Shown: positions 1 through 13,300 of the stretch, in pieces
How positions within the stretch are numbered: position 1 is the stretch's first letter
How the letters are laid out: each line of letters starts with the position of its first letter
Assembly: GCA_964058845.1 (NCBI GenBank)
Contig: CAXKVR010000233.1
Location: forward strand, 124,001 to 188,000
Reading direction: 5' to 3'
From: Carex sylvatica
Taxonomy: Eukaryota; Streptophyta; Magnoliopsida; Poales; Cyperaceae
DNA: 64,000 bases
Notes under the pieces: generated by a model
What the model saw: the letters and a program-made list of their open reading frames with translations, nothing else
The model's database searches: none
What the model was told of the DNA's origin: nothing
Made by a program: the position numbers and the translations under genes

Positions 1-1034
1 GTTCCTGTTAGAAGTATATTTTTATTTTTAAAGAAGTAATGCTTCCATTTTTTTTGTAAGTCCAACACTAAGCTCTCTCTGTTTTTTTGCTTTGGGTAAT
101 GATTTAACAGAGTAGTTTTGGCTTCATGCAACACACGGAATATGAATCAAAAGAGCGCTGCATATGGTTCGTGCACTGCGTGAAGTAAAATTTACTCTGT
201 TAATATCTTTACCTTTTCATTGCACACCGACGTTTTAATTAAGGAATTGGCTGTTCAAGCTTCATTTTAATTTCCTTTAGCATGTAAAAAAATGAATTTT
301 TTTTTTTTTGAAGGTTAAAAAAAATGAAATGTTTTTATCCATATATGCATAACTATGTGAAATGAAAGGAGGGACCACTTCAATTACTCTTAATTTTATG
401 GTAAAAGAACAAAGTTACCATGAATATTTTTACCAGTATATATCTTGATTTCTGTAGAATATGTTCTTAGCACATATTATTCTCCAAGAAAGAATATACA
501 GGACCACCAACTTAAATTTTTGTGACAGTATGCAGATCTGTAGTTCTGTGCCTGAGATTCTCTCTGGGTGGCATGTACCAGTGCTTATCCCACCAGTAAT
601 TTGGTATGGAATTAATTGTGCACTATTTGCCAAATTGGGCTTGGATTGTGCTCATATCAATATATAGGCATGGTTCGGAAGGAGACAAAATATATAAAAT
701 TAAAGTAGGTGGTCACAGTGCATGCCTTACTGCTTATAGTAAAGAACATGCATATATACACAAACAGTGGTTTTACAAATTTAAATGGTAAATATGCTTC
801 CTGGTAAAAATCCATAATTTTTTCATATCAAAAGAAAACGAAAAATTAAGATGGCTGGCACATGATCTTAGTTCATATATATACTTTAGTATTTCTAAAT
901 AGAACCATTGTTATCAACTATTTTGACTGACTAATATTTTTCTTTTGACTAAATAATATTTGAAGAAGCTCAAAAGCTGTTTTCATCGTTCCTCCTATTT
1001 TTATTTATGTTTTCAAAGTTCAGACAATCGATTC
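1..1034. other. AT-rich spacer without a recognised gene
   Basis: I see no coding region, RNA gene or clear transposon end here. The short open frames around 430-790 overlap on both strands, match no family I know and look like chance. Confidence 0.5.
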
Positions 1035-1036
1035 TA

Positions 1037-1418
1037 ACTGCTTAAGTCTAAAACTCATCAAATCAGTTTTAAATGACGAATCCGAACCATTGAAACCTGC
1101 ATACCCTATGAGTGATGCGTCTACATGTAAAAAATTTAAATATTCAAATTAATTTAGTATAAAGACAAGTGGTCAAAAAATATGCAAAAAATAAATGCAT
1201 TAAAATTAATTTATTAACCTTCTAATTTTGACTGATTGACTTTATACTAAATTAATTCGAATGTTTAAAATTTTCACTTGTAGACGCATTATTCGTTAGG
1301 TAGGCGGGTTTCAACAGTTCGGATTAGTCATTTGAAACTAATTTGACGGATTTTAGACTAGAGTTCACCAAGAGGCTTAGTGAACTTAAGAACACCCTAG
1401 TTCTACTCTATATATTAA
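1037..1418. repeat. Fold-back MITE, family 1, copy 1
   Basis: The two halves of this 380-bp segment are roughly reverse complements. The left arm carries CTCATCAAATCAGTTTTAAA and TTAATTTAGTATAAAG. The right arm carries the complementary blocks, ending in TTCTTAAGTTCACTAAG read on the minus strand. The same arrangement recurs at 30583-30890 and 63562-63950, which marks a dispersed non-autonomous element. I cannot assign a superfamily because no clean target duplication was found. Confidence 0.7.
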
Positions 1419-2499
1419 AATATGTTTGGAGATAATTTTATATTTTTTGAAAAGAATTTACTTTTTTTAGATAGATACAATAATCACTATTTTTGAATGG
1501 TCCAAAAATAGTAATTTTGTACCTATCTAATAAAATATTAGTATCATACCCGTGCATTGCAACGGAGACATTATAAGAAACAAATATATCAATGAAAATA
1601 ATTATTACTAAAAATTAAGACACATGTTAATAGAAATTTATATGATTTTGTATTTTAATTAACTTTAATCGTGATCTTTGATAATAATTTGATGATGTGA
1701 TGATTCTTTATTTTTAAGTACCAATGATATCAAATAATAGCTCGATTCGAATCTAATATCAAACATCATACAAACAATTCAAAATCGACATATAATATGA
1801 TATCAAAAAATATAAATAAAAAGTGTTATCGTGTGTATGTATAGGATATATATACACACACACTTATTATAATAGAAATATATATTTACACATGCGCTCC
1901 AATTTATATTCTTCTTTGTTTCCAATTTAGAATACACACACACACACACACACACACATTGATATATTATATACTGAAAATATATTCTAAATTGATTTCC
2001 AATTGAAGAGGAGAAATATGGAAACAAAGAAATAAGGAAACAGATAAATATATTGCTAAATTTTAGAATTTTTTCTATTTTAATTGTAACGTATCGTGTG
2101 GTAGAACATGCAATGAGTATGTTTTTAACTAAATTTAGACTTCTATACATAAAACAAATGTATTTAATCAAAAGAAGACAAATTATGTAATTGGAGGGCT
2201 GAGATCAAATCCGAAGTTTCATCTTTCAATCGTAGCCGTTGGCGGATTGAACACTTAATAATAGAATGGAAATACATAGTAAAAAAAATTAAAAAAAATA
2301 TAAAATTTGGTTTCCAAGTATATTTTAATATGAAAATTATGTTTAGCCATTCAAATTGATTGGTTGGACTTTAAAAAAAGAGACAAAAGATGTGAGGTAA
2401 TTTAAAACATAAAAAATATGAGACTACATTTGGACCATCATCAAAATTATTTGAACAAATAATTTTTCTACCTTAATTAGGCAACTTCAGTAGAGATGA
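1419..2499. other. AT-rich spacer with a (CA)n run and half of a fold-back element
   Basis: A (CA)n microsatellite lies at 1934-1958. Bases 2265-2400 resemble one arm of the fold-back family at 63070-63560: a stretch like AAATAGTAAAA, then AAAATTTGG, then a variant of TCCAAGCACATTTTAATATG. The 122-codon minus-strand frame at 1803-2171 runs through the microsatellite and is not credible as a gene. Confidence 0.5.
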
Positions 2500-2896
2500 A
2501 CTCTGATAGTGGTCGGACAAATTTCTAAGGAGGTTTATGTGAAATAATCACATGGGGTCCAAATAATCAGCAAGGAAAATAAAATATTGAGCAGGGAAAA
2601 CAAATTGATATCAAGCAAAGAAGAAAATAATCAATTAAACAAAGAAGGAAAGAATCAATCCAGCAGCTCCTCTTCCTAGACCACATTCCTTAGGTGGTTT
2701 AGGAATTGATTTGTTGTATTATCTAGCCTTATATTCTAAAATTAGAAGATGTAATAGGATTCAATCTTGATGTTAAATACCCTTGGCTAGTGCCATGTAA
2801 ACATATAACAAATATTCTTTGATCAATAAAATATGGGAGGGAAGGGTGATTTATGGGAGTTCTGTGTTATTTAATTTGATACAAGTAATTTTGTCA
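2500..2896 (+). repeat. Probable 5' LTR of the copia element
   Basis: The right edge is set by the primer site at 2897; the LTR would end in TTTTGTCA. The left edge is uncertain because no second LTR survives for comparison. An AATAAA-like signal at about 2825 fits a retroelement LTR. Confidence 0.5.
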
Positions 2897-2908
2897 TGGT
2901 ATCAGAGC
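2897..2908 (+). other. Primer binding site, initiator tRNA-Met type
   Basis: TGGTATCAGAGC is the usual plant Ty1/copia minus-strand primer site, complementary to the 3' end of initiator tRNA-Met. It abuts the presumed LTR end. Confidence 0.85.
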
Positions 2909-3085
2909 GGGAATTGTTTTGAGGTACAGATTGCTGATGGTAATACCGAAGGTGATCTAGATACCTCATTCAATCCTATATCTCTGGTTGTTCTGCTGCT
3001 AGACAGGAAATGACGAGCACACCTCCAGAATCAAGCTTTGACATGCGAGATACAGTGAAAATTCTCAAAGAAGCTCTCCCAGATC

Positions 3086-3973
3086 ATGGCACAAAGTCAA
3101 AATAAGTCATCTGAAGGCGTGAGGCAATCTCATTCAAGCGAAAACCCAAATTTAGGCATCACCATAAAGTTGGATGACCACAATTATCGAATTTGGGCAC
3201 AAATGGTTGAGATGAAACTAAAAACTTGAGATAAACTCGAGTATGTGAAAGGGGACCAGAAAATTTTGTTGCCAACCAATGAGGCACACAAACATTGGGA
3301 GATCGAAGACAACATGGTGAAGAGTTGGCTGATCAAATCCCTCGATAACTCATTAGTTGGAAGCTTCATCAATTGTTCCACTGCAAGAGAAGTTTGGGAA
3401 GCACTTGCCACGACTTTTTTCCAGTACTATGATCTAAGGCGTAAAACCTATAACTTGAGACAAGGAGACAACTCTGTTGAAATCTATTACAAGGAACTTC
3501 AAGGTTTGCAAAGAGAGATGGACTATCGCAGACCCAACACCTTTACTGGCATCGAGAATATCGAAAGGTACAACAAAATAGTTCAAGAAGAAAGGTTATT
3601 TAATTTTCTGAATGGTCTTAGTGATTGGCTGGACCAAATGAGGGCACATATACTCGAAACTTCTCCACTTTCCACCACAGAAGAAGTGCGCCATAATCTA
3701 ATGGTAGGAAGAGTTGAGATGTCAGCTGCAGTCATGTATACCGGAACTAAATCCACTCTGAAATCTCCCTCTGAAATGCTACCTAGTAACAAAAAATATG
3801 ATCACAAAAAACACCTTAAATGCACTCATTGTGGGGGCACATGGCACACTAGAGAAACATGCTTCAAAATCCATGGATACCCTGAATGGTGGCGAGAAGG
3901 GAAGAAGAAGACTGGAGGGTACAACTGTGCAAGACCAAACGTGAACATGATTCAGTCAACAGCTACTGGCTGA
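3086..3973 (+). pseudogene. copia gag, interrupted
   Basis: The frame opens with ATG at 3086 and meets TGA at 3227-3229, then stays open to 3973 in the same frame. After the stop there is a copia-type gag domain (region around KSWLIKSLDNSLVGSF, about 3310-3370). A zinc knuckle with CX2CX4HX4C spacing, CTHCGGTWHTRETC, lies at 3821-3862. Gag would form the cytoplasmic particle that packages the RNA. The internal stop makes a functional product unlikely. Confidence 0.85.
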
Positions 3974-4165
3974 TGCACTGAAGCTGTTGGCCGAACCACT
4001 GGAGCTGTTGGAAGTACTGAAGCTGCTGGCCAAACCATTGAAGAGAAGTAGTATGAGGCAGCAGCTGGCGCAAGTCAATAGCAACATGGTTTTTCCCTAA
4101 TACCAGCGGTTTTCAACCATACTCATCTAGGTGAAGGTAATTTAAATATTGGTACTAATAAAAAT

Positions 4166-5731
4166 TTTGAATGGATAATAGATTCGGGAGCATCAGATCA
4201 CATGATGTATGACCAAAATGAATTTTGCGGATTGGTTACTCCACGAAGACTCGAGATTGTAAATGCAAATGGAGAAAAACACCCAGTCACGGGTGCAGGA
4301 AGAGTATCTCTTACACCTTCAATATCATTATCTAATACTTTACTTGTTCCTTCACTGTTATCAAAACTACTCTCTGTTGGACAGATTTCAGATGATTTGA
4401 ATTGTATTGTACTCATGTACCCACATTTTTGTCTCTTTCATGATGCACATACGAAGGAGATTTTAGGGCATGGTACTAGAAGGGAAAAATTGTACGTTAT
4501 GGAAGATATCAGTGAAGGAAGAGTACATCATGTTAAGTCTCGAGAAATCTTGACCTCTTACCAAATTATCAAGTGGCATAAATGGTTAGGGCATCCATCT
4601 TTTGGGTATATGAAAAAATTTATTCCCGGTATTTTTGAAAAATGTGATAAAGAATCTTTTAATTGTACAACGTGCATTAAAGCCAAAAATCACCGTGTCT
4701 CTTTTTAAAGAAATGATAATATAAGTATTGAACCTTTTGCTCTTGTTCATTCCGATGTTTGGGGATCATCCCCGGTTAAAACTTTACATGGCAATTGATT
4801 TTTTGTTCTCTTTGTCGATGATTGTACTCGTATGACGTGGTTATACTTGTTAAAAATAAAAGGAAAAGTTGCAAGTGTAATCAAATCTTTCTGTAATCTA
4901 ATAAAGAGTCAGTATGGGAAAGAGATACAAGTTTTAAGGAGTGGTAATGGGGGAGAATTTCTAAATAGGGAATTAAAATATTTTTTTCTAGAAAAATGGA
5001 TAATCCACCAAACATCTTGTGTTAACACACCACAACAGAATAGGGTGGAAGAACGGAAAAATAGGCATATTTTGAAAACAACCATAGCGTTAATTATTCA
5101 TAATAATGTTCCAACCAAATTTTGGAAAGAGGCCATTACCACCGCAGTTTATCTCATTAATATAATGCCTTCAAAAACCTTGAATTTCAAAACCCCTCTT
5201 CAGATCTTAGCATCATTTGTCTATCTTCCTTCCATTCTTACTTTGACTCCTAAAATCTTTGGTTGTACAGTTTATATACACATCCACAAGAATAAAAGAA
5301 CGAAACTAGATCCTTGTGCAGAAAAATGTGTATTCCTTGGATACGGAACAAATCAAAAGGGATATAGATGTCACAACCTCATTACAAACCGAATGAATAT
5401 CACATTGGATGTTGATTTTTTAGAAGATGAACCATACTTGCAAAATAATGAGTTTCCATCTCAAGGGGAGAGTAATATTGAGCAGGAAGTCTTATTTCTT
5501 GAGCCACAAATTTCTGAGCCGAAATTTTCTATCTCTGGTTCTAAGCCACAAATCGAATCCCCAATTCCATCAGCAAATTCAGAAATCGAATCCCCATATT
5601 CAGAAACTGAATCTCCAACAGAAAATTCAGAAACTAAATCCCCATTTCCAGCAGCAAATTCAGAAACTGAATCCCTATTTTCAGTAGAAAATTCAGAACC
5701 AGATCCAGCAGAAAATTTACAGCAGAATTAG
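4166..5731 (+). pseudogene. copia protease and integrase, interrupted
   Basis: The protease active site is IIDSGASDH, with the Asp codon at 4191-4193. It is followed by the GAG-pre-integrase zinc-binding region (WHKWLGHPS at about 4573, then CTTC near 4670). In the integrase core the first acidic residue is kept (VHSDVWG, Asp codon 4754-4756). The second, normally in an RSDNGGE block, is replaced by Gly (codon 4943-4945). TPQQNRVEERKNRH carries the expected Glu. Stops at 4706-4708 and 4796-4798 split the frame. The C-terminal part has a repetitive Glu/Ser/Pro-rich tail around 5490-5700. Confidence 0.85.
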
Positions 5732-5918
5732 ACTGAGTTAGAAAGTAGAATAGAAGAAAGGGGGAATCCTGCTGGCCTCGATATATGGATAGAATTAGGT
5801 GATGAAAATGTACAATTTTTCCCCTCTCAACTACAGGGCCCATCTCCTGAGGTAAGTGCTCCTGAATCTTTGAGAAAGTTACCGCCTAGAATCAATCGTT
5901 AAAAGGCTCCAGAGCGGT

Positions 5919-6417
5919 ATGATCCACATTATGATTGCAAAATTTTTGATGTCCAATTTTGTGACATTAAATAAACTAACAAAAGAATCCGAAACTTTTT
6001 CTTTGAACTTGTCTTTAATACAGGTTCCAAATAAAGTAGAAGAGGCACTTGGTGATCCAAACTGGAGAAAGGCAATGGAGACCGAGATGGAGGCACTCCA
6101 AAAGAACTAGACATGGTCTGTGACAGAATTACCTGAAGGCAAAGATCAGTTGGATGTAGGTGAATATACTCCATCAAGTACAATGCCAATGAGACCATTG
6201 ATAGATACAATGCAAGACTTGTTGCGAAGGGGTACACACAGATGTATGGAGTAGACTTTCAAGAGGCCTTCTCTCCAGTTGCAAAATTGAATACTGTAAG
6301 GGTTTTATTATCCTTAGCAGCAAACATGGATTGGCCTTTGCATCAATTTGACGTGAAGAACACATTTCTGCATGGAGAAATTGAAGAGGAAATCTATATG
6401 GATTTTACTTTATTTTA
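5919..6417 (+). pseudogene. copia reverse transcriptase, N-terminal fragment
   Basis: Two pieces in different frames match the start of a copia RT: DPNWRKAMETEMEALQKN at about 6055-6108, and the block containing [19 protein letters not shown] then [15 protein letters not shown] at 6240-6375. There is a frameshift between them and a stop in place of a Trp codon near 6153. The catalytic YxDD segment and everything after it are missing, so this copy cannot reverse transcribe. Confidence 0.85.
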
Positions 6418-7880
6418 TCTTTCATCTGATCCTTGCTGTCATACGTCACCCCCTCAGACAATTCATGTCTTTCTCCCGGCTAATTTACAAAATAAACAAC
6501 AAAAATTAAACAACATCAATTTAATAATAATAATTTAATAATGAAATTAAAATTAAATATAAATTAAAAAAAACATACCTCACCCGTCGCAAAAAAAGAG
6601 CTATCGGCCTCTTCAAATCCTGATGTGTCATTAAATTCCTCGAACGGTTGTCTTTCCCCACGACCAGATATAGGCCACTTCAGCCTACCAAGTACAGGAA
6701 TACCAGTATCCTCATCACTGTGATCTGATACCGCACCATCCCCATTATCATCCCAATGAGTCTCTGCCTCAATTTCTTCAGAATCCTCGTCTGTATTGTC
6801 AGCATAATAAAGATGTTCTGGGATTTCAGATCGGCCCCTTTCAGATTGGGCTCAGCTAGATGACGAGGATTGAATTCGGGATCGACCCCTTTCTGATTGG
6901 ACACGGCTAGGACCCATTACAGAAGGGGCTCGGCTAGGACCCGCTATAGATGGGGCTCGGTTAGGACACGTTATCCTCGAGGCCCAAACCCTGAGTCAAC
7001 TGCAACAATTGTCTGGGGTTCTGTCTAGGGTTTTGTCTGGGGGTTTGTCTCGGGTTGGCTACCACATATAACTCTAGGAACTTGAAAGGGGTGGTCAAAT
7101 TCATTGTCATTTGGATATATAACCCCCAACTGCTATCGTCTTGTATCGGAAGCTGTTGGAACCAGGTTTGGTGACCTTGGCCAATATTGATCCTTGCGGT
7201 AATTACCAGTTCATAATTATGGTGGTCAATACCGAGTTGCTGGTACACTTCCCTTTTTATACCTCTAAAATCCAAACCTGAGCCGATATTAAACATTTTC
7301 GGTGTCTGGATACAGTAAAAAGCGCCATTTGGTCCTTGTAATACTTCACCACCAAAATAACAAGCAATTCCAATCATAGTTGGTTGAAATAAGGGACAAC
7401 CTAATAATTAAAAATTTTAGACTAAATTTAAAAGCAACAACAGATGAATTCAGACTAAATTAAAATAATTCACCACTCTGTAAAAAATTTAGGCTAAATT
7501 AAAAGGCAGTAACGAAGATTTGCTTGTTCTGAAAATAATTAGACTAAATTAAATTAAATTAAAAAAAAAACTGTAAAAAAAATCACCTCTGTAAGGAGCT
7601 TTGCTGAACAATTATGAGCTACAGATGAATTTTCGGGGATTTTAAAGGTTACCAATCCGTCCGCCGACTGGGTACGTGAACGGCTCGGTGCGCCAACCCA
7701 ATTCGCGAACGGATCGGTCCGCCGACCCAGGACTCGTTCTGATCAGTGCGCAGGCCCAGTATGCGGGCCCAATTCGAATCCGTCCACGGACTGAGTCTGA
7801 GTTCGTGGTGGAATCTGAAATCCGATTTTCCGGGTGGTATTGATTTAATTCGGATTTAATAGGGTGGCAACTAAAAAAAT
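6418..7880 (-). mobile_element. MULE (MuDR-like) fragment, 5' part only
   Basis: The main coding piece is minus 6961-7377, 138 codons. It has the look of the N-terminal domain of plant MuDR-type transposases (GPNGAFYCIQTPKMF, then a segment ending FKFLELYVVA). Downstream on the minus strand is a GPSR-rich repeat (6840-6960), an acidic stretch (6660-6830), and a probable splice donor GAG|GTATGT near 6577. The DDE catalytic domain is absent. Bases 7640-7800 are GC-richer with repeated TCCGCCGAC-like units and may be the element's 5' leader. A second, longer MULE at 16.3-19.7 kb has the same domain order. Confidence 0.65.
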
Positions 7881-9136
7881 TTCGGCAATGGTTATAACAT
7901 ACAATTATGTTGAGATATTTTGTTCTTGAATAACTATATAAAACAATTTAGATACATACACACATATAGGTAGAGAGATAGAGAGCGGAAGGTTGCTCTA
8001 ATTCCCTAGTAAAGTAATGACTATTGGAATAGGTCTGGGCTAAGCCATTTGAATTAGAAACCCTCATTACATCAAGACATGAATAAAAGACAAGTAGGTA
8101 GTAGTAAAACCAACGGATAGTTGCCGAAGGCCTCTAGACTTCCCCTCATTGTTATCAGACCTTAGAATTCTCTCTCTCTCTCTCTCTTGCTTGGATACAA
8201 ACATCTCACTCCGGGTATTGAACCCGAAAAGAAAAGAAAATTGCAACACGTACCCCCCAATTTACATTATTGCACTTGTTTTATTATTGGTTTATTTTAG
8301 TAAAAATTATATTTTCCTTTTATCATTTGATCGATACCTCAAGTACTACAAAGATAGATTGTGCGCTTCCAATAATCTTATTTTTTGTGTCTTAGGATTT
8401 TTATAAATTTAAAAGCTAAACGTTGAAAATAGACCACGAAAAATCTATACCCTTTTTCCACATCAATTTAATGGCGGAGCCTTGCGTCTGTCAAGAGTTA
8501 AATGTCTCTACAATCAATAAACTCTCTTGACAACTAATCATGTACAGTAGACCATCAAAGGTGAACCCAAAAGAAGCAGAAACGTTCAAAACTCCCATGT
8601 CTCCATGAGGCCTTCCCTCTCCCAATTTCTAAGAGGCAGGCATAATATTAAAAGGGGAACATCTAAGGTCTGAACATACAACATTTTTGCACCCCACAAT
8701 TATACAAATTATATACAAATTATCAAATTATTTAATAATTATTTCTTATTTGTCTGTTATCTCTTAAACTTAACTTAACATATATAAGTATAGAGTACAT
8801 ATAACACGTAGCTACTAATAAGAACAAAATTCTTTTTAAGGAAGAGAAACAAGAATACAATTTCTTTCTATTAATTCTTAACATATTTTCTACTCTTACA
8901 TCCATAACATAATACAACTCTTAATAAACTCTTACCATTAAAGTAAACTCTTAAAATTCGTACAATAATAAATGTAAAATAGAATTCTAAATAGCAGCAC
9001 TTAAACCAGACACTTGGTTACTAAAACTGCCTTGACTTTTTATAGAGAACTCCAAACGACTTAATACCAGAACCAAAACCAGACACTTGCCCCTTCAACT
9101 TATTTAATATTGCCTCAAAATCTGACTGTGTTTGAG
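7881..9136. other. Spacer between MULE fragment and terpene synthase
   Basis: AT-rich with a (TC)n run at about 8166-8190. No coding region or transposon end is recognised. It contains the downstream flank of the terpene synthase. Confidence 0.5.
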
Positions 9137-9142
9137 TTTATT
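9137..9142 (-). terminator. Candidate polyadenylation signal of the terpene synthase
   Basis: The minus strand reads AATAAA here, about 87 nt beyond the stop codon at 9229-9231. This is a plausible distance for a plant near-upstream element. The call rests on motif and position only. Confidence 0.45.
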
Positions 9143-9228
9143 CTTTAACAACTACTAGCAAATAACCTATTTATTTCATTCTCTGCATGAGAGCCATCCT
9201 GACGGGTAATAGCATGCGGTTGACTTAT

Positions 9229-12200
9229 TTAAAGAGCGAAGGGTTCCAGCAGAAGCAGAGAACTTATTTTTTTCAGATTGCTGGGTTTGTTAAATGCATC
9301 ATTGAAGTAAATATAAAAGGTCTCCATTTGTCTGCACTGATTAACAAGTATCTCAAATACTGTCATGGGAACATCAGCTGGGTGAAGGCATGCCTGGTTT
9401 ACTCTCTTCCATGCATCCTCGCAAAACGACTGGAACTTCGCAGTTGTTTCTTCATGTGTTAATTTATGTTCGATTTTGTAGCACTCAAATGTTGTTGGCC
9501 CTTGCCCGGACTTAATCTCACGCTGCAAGCATCAAATGAAAACAAATTGTGAAGCTAGAACTTTTACTTAGGAAAAACTTTAGTTTTTTTAATCAATGCA
9601 TTCAATTTTCCAGTTTGAATTGAAGTTGCACTTTTCCACATGGTTTGGAAACTAGGCCGATTCTGAGTCAACTCGTTATCGGCTGTGTCTAGTCTGAGTT
9701 TTACTCGAGTCTCGCGCTCATGCAATTTTTTTAGCAAAACTCGGTTGAATAGTGTTTGACTCAGCCTAGTCATCTGATTTTTAGGCCGAGTCAACTCGAG
9801 TCTATCTGAGTCTGACCGAGTATGTTTGAGTCTGGTTGAGTCTGGGCGAGTCTGGCTGAGTCAACAATTTTTTTCAATTATTTTTAAATGCTTACTCAAT
9901 AAAATGAGAATAATATTCAATAGATAATGAGTGAAACCAAATACCACCAGTGAATTACTATACGTTCCAAATTCGGGTGGTTAATATGTGCATTGCACAA
10001 AAAAAAGTGATTGAAAGGAAAGAAACTGATAGAGTTTTTCGCCAATAGATAATTCATTGTATCTATTTATAATCATGAACTGACTGCATAAATCATGAAG
10101 TGACTGCACAAACAAACAAAAAATGCATAAACAATAAAATATTACATAATTGATAACAAAGTTAATATGTATAAATACACCTATGTTTTTTTTTTAATCA
10201 AAATACAACTAACTATGTTTAAAAAGTGTGTTTTATTTGTAATGTTTGTATTACATTATGTAATTAGTGGATATTTTGAGTGTAATATTTTGTCTTAACA
10301 TAGTTTTTTTACAAATTATTTTTTTACAAATTTTTTTCTATTTTTTTGCTACAAAACAAGTTTATGCCAAAAAAAATATGAGTTACTGATTTGATTCTTC
10401 CAATTCTGGCCGATTCATCTGATTTCGATTTAATGGTCAAAAATCCGATTTCAATTCTCATTCCAAATTTCAGAACCATGCTTTTCCAATAGCTTGATTT
10501 TTGTTCTTAGCATAAATCATGAATCCCTTTTCTATATTCTTAAATATTGGATCTGTGGTAGATGATCAGTTGGTTCCCACGATACTATATATATTTATGT
10601 GTAATTCGACTAGAGCAATTGAGTCTGAAATATTAAAAGCAATATATAACCAAACAACAAAATGAAAATCTATTTCCTACTCTTCCCCAGCTGCTCGTCA
10701 TATACCAAATGACTTTTCAATTTATAGCACACCAAATCAATTACTAACTCATCTTTAATATAATTAGGTCATTTGGGTACCTCATGACTTATTACATCGT
10801 CGGTGTATCTAACAATTCTCATGCAATCCACGGTGACATCTGGGAAAGTATAGAGCCACTGAAAGACCTCTTTGGTGATGACTTCCCCTGGAGTTCCTAA
10901 CAATGGAAAACCAACCACGAAGTTGCCAACATTGCCGTCTATTGCGGGTTTTTTGCGCTCATGGAAGGATGGTACATACCCACTCACACGCCACTCCACT
11001 TCTTGCATGTAACCATCAATAAGTGTCTGAACCTATTTATATAAATGTAAAATGCATTACAACTTTAAAATCCAGAAAATAATTATCAAACAGAAAGTAT
11101 ACATATTAATGAGGAGGTATGACACCTCTGGATTCTGCACTCCTAAAATTTTTAAACTTGATATATTACTTATAATTATTAATAATCCACATAAATTAAT
11201 AATATAAAACATAGTATCATACCGACTTGATAATGTACGGCATACGGTACTTCTCACTAGGCTCTAATTCATCATCACAACTATTAACTGTCTTAATGAA
11301 TTGGTGACATAAGTTCCTCAAGTACATCGGTAGTAAATCCACTGCCTTTTCATCCCACCTGCAAGCAAGTGATCCCCGTACTGACATTAGTTTCACTAAA
11401 TATACATAATCTTATTAATAAATAATTCCGCAAATTAATTAATAATTCTGTTAATTATGAAGCATTTTTTGTTAATTAATAATTCCGTAAGTTAATTATG
11501 AAGCATCTCCAATGAAAAACTTATGATGACACCTCTCAGACCATTAGTTTCACTAAATAATAAAAACTTATGATGACAAATGTCCAAGCTTATCTTAAAT
11601 ATATATAATGTTATCTTATATTTATAAAATAAAACATCTATATTTTTTACTTAACGGAAAAACAAACATTGGATTTTTTTTTTCCTTTTTCACAAAAATA
11701 CTTGTGAAGATTTATTGCTATATATAAAAAAAAAACTAGTTTTTTCACCTGTTCATTTTTGTGTTATCAAAATTTTCTTCCAGCACATGCTACTTAGCAA
11801 TAAATATATAACAATTTGGGATATTATTCTTAGTCATTTTTCATCATAAAGAAACTGTGCAATTTGAAATATATATAGCTCGTTTTTCTTTTTCTTTTCT
11901 TTTTTTTTACAAAAAAGTTAATGGGGTTGGTGTTCTTCGTTGATTTTTTTTTTAAAGTTAAGGCAAAACTCTAGATTCTCTTTCTTACATATCCCACTGT
12001 GGCACTGTCTGTTAGTTCCAATAATAACAACTTTTCATACGGATGATATTATCTTTATCAATTTATTGCAGATGTGATTCTCATCTTTATCCCGATTTAA
12101 ATCTGACCCTTTCAAGTTCTAACTTTGGTTTAAGTCTGAAAGATCCTTCAAAAGAAAATTTTGGTTACCATTATAATTTCAGCAACTAATGATAAAATAT

Positions 12201-13265
12201 ATTCCGCTAGAGTCATTTGAAGTTTTGAACGATATGTTTCTGTTAGAATATCACCATTGGACGACAATATATATAGTACTCAGATTACAGTTCATTAATT
12301 TTAACTAATGAAGAAAACATATCACAGGTAAAATATATATATAACTTGCCTCTGTATTGCTTCATTTAGAAGCTTGCATTCTTCATATGTGCCGTACACA
12401 TCAAAAGTGTCATCTATAACTGCTATCAATGCATAAAACTTGGCAATCATTTTCCGTGCACGGCTATACTGATCGGCCTCAAAATATTGTCCACAACCAA
12501 AAACGACATACATCTCTAATAAACGCTCCCGTGCATATTTTAGATTCTCGCCAATATTTAGGTTCTTCCACCATCTGCAACATGTATATATCCATATCTG
12601 TATTAATAATCTATGTTCACTAATAGGTATTAAAACTTCTAGTGAAGCCGTTTAGTAATAATGAAATGAAACACTATATATTTAACTTAGAAAGTATATT
12701 TGGTTGTATCGAAGCTTATTAACTACGTAGGTTTACATTGTAAAGACACTATGGACTTATATATAGAGAGAGGTTGGCTACTCTTCTTATATAGGTATAT
12801 GAGGACATATGCTTATATGAGCTTTTATTTTTAGGCCAAAAAGAGGCAATCTTTCAAGACATAAAATATAGTTCAAAAATTCAAAAAAATGTAAAAATCG
12901 GTGTTCTACGTGTTTACTATATAACTAATTTATTGAGCTACTTAGGTCGAACTTTAGAACATGTAATTTTAAAATTGGATCCGTAAGCACTTCGGCCGAA
13001 GTGCTTACTAATTGTTAAGTCAGTTTTAGAATCTCTGATTTTAATAAACAATGAAAAATTTGTGAATCATTGAAAACACTGATTTTAAAACTGACTTAAT
13101 AAATAGTAGAAAATTAAAAAAATGTAAAAATTGATCTCCAAGCACATTTTAATATAAATTGAATATTGAACAGTTTGAATCGACACTGTTTGGACTTTAA
13201 AAATTTAAACACCAAAGTGTTTGTTCTACAGTCTAGGAACAAATATTTTGATATTAGCTAACTTG

Positions 13266-13300
<35 letters not shown>

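Larger units (their letters stand above)
2500..6417 (+). mobile_element. Ty1/copia retrotransposon, degenerate and 3'-truncated
   Basis: Order on the plus strand is LTR-like end, initiator tRNA-Met primer site, gag, protease, integrase, start of reverse transcriptase. The order of integrase before RT is diagnostic of Ty1/copia. Gag through integrase stays in one frame with several nonsense codons (for example 3227-3229, 4706-4708, 4796-4798). The reverse transcriptase is frameshifted and stops just after the [13 protein letters not shown] block at about 6417, where MULE-related DNA begins. No 3' LTR was seen. The left boundary is approximate. Confidence 0.85.

Noticed and set aside
1803..2171. 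122-codon minus frame
   Set aside because: It runs through a CA microsatellite and AT-rich DNA with low-complexity, hydrophobic translation.
9564..9794. 76-codon minus frame in terpene synthase intron 6
   Set aside because: It spans the left target duplication and end of the hAT element, so it is not an exon.
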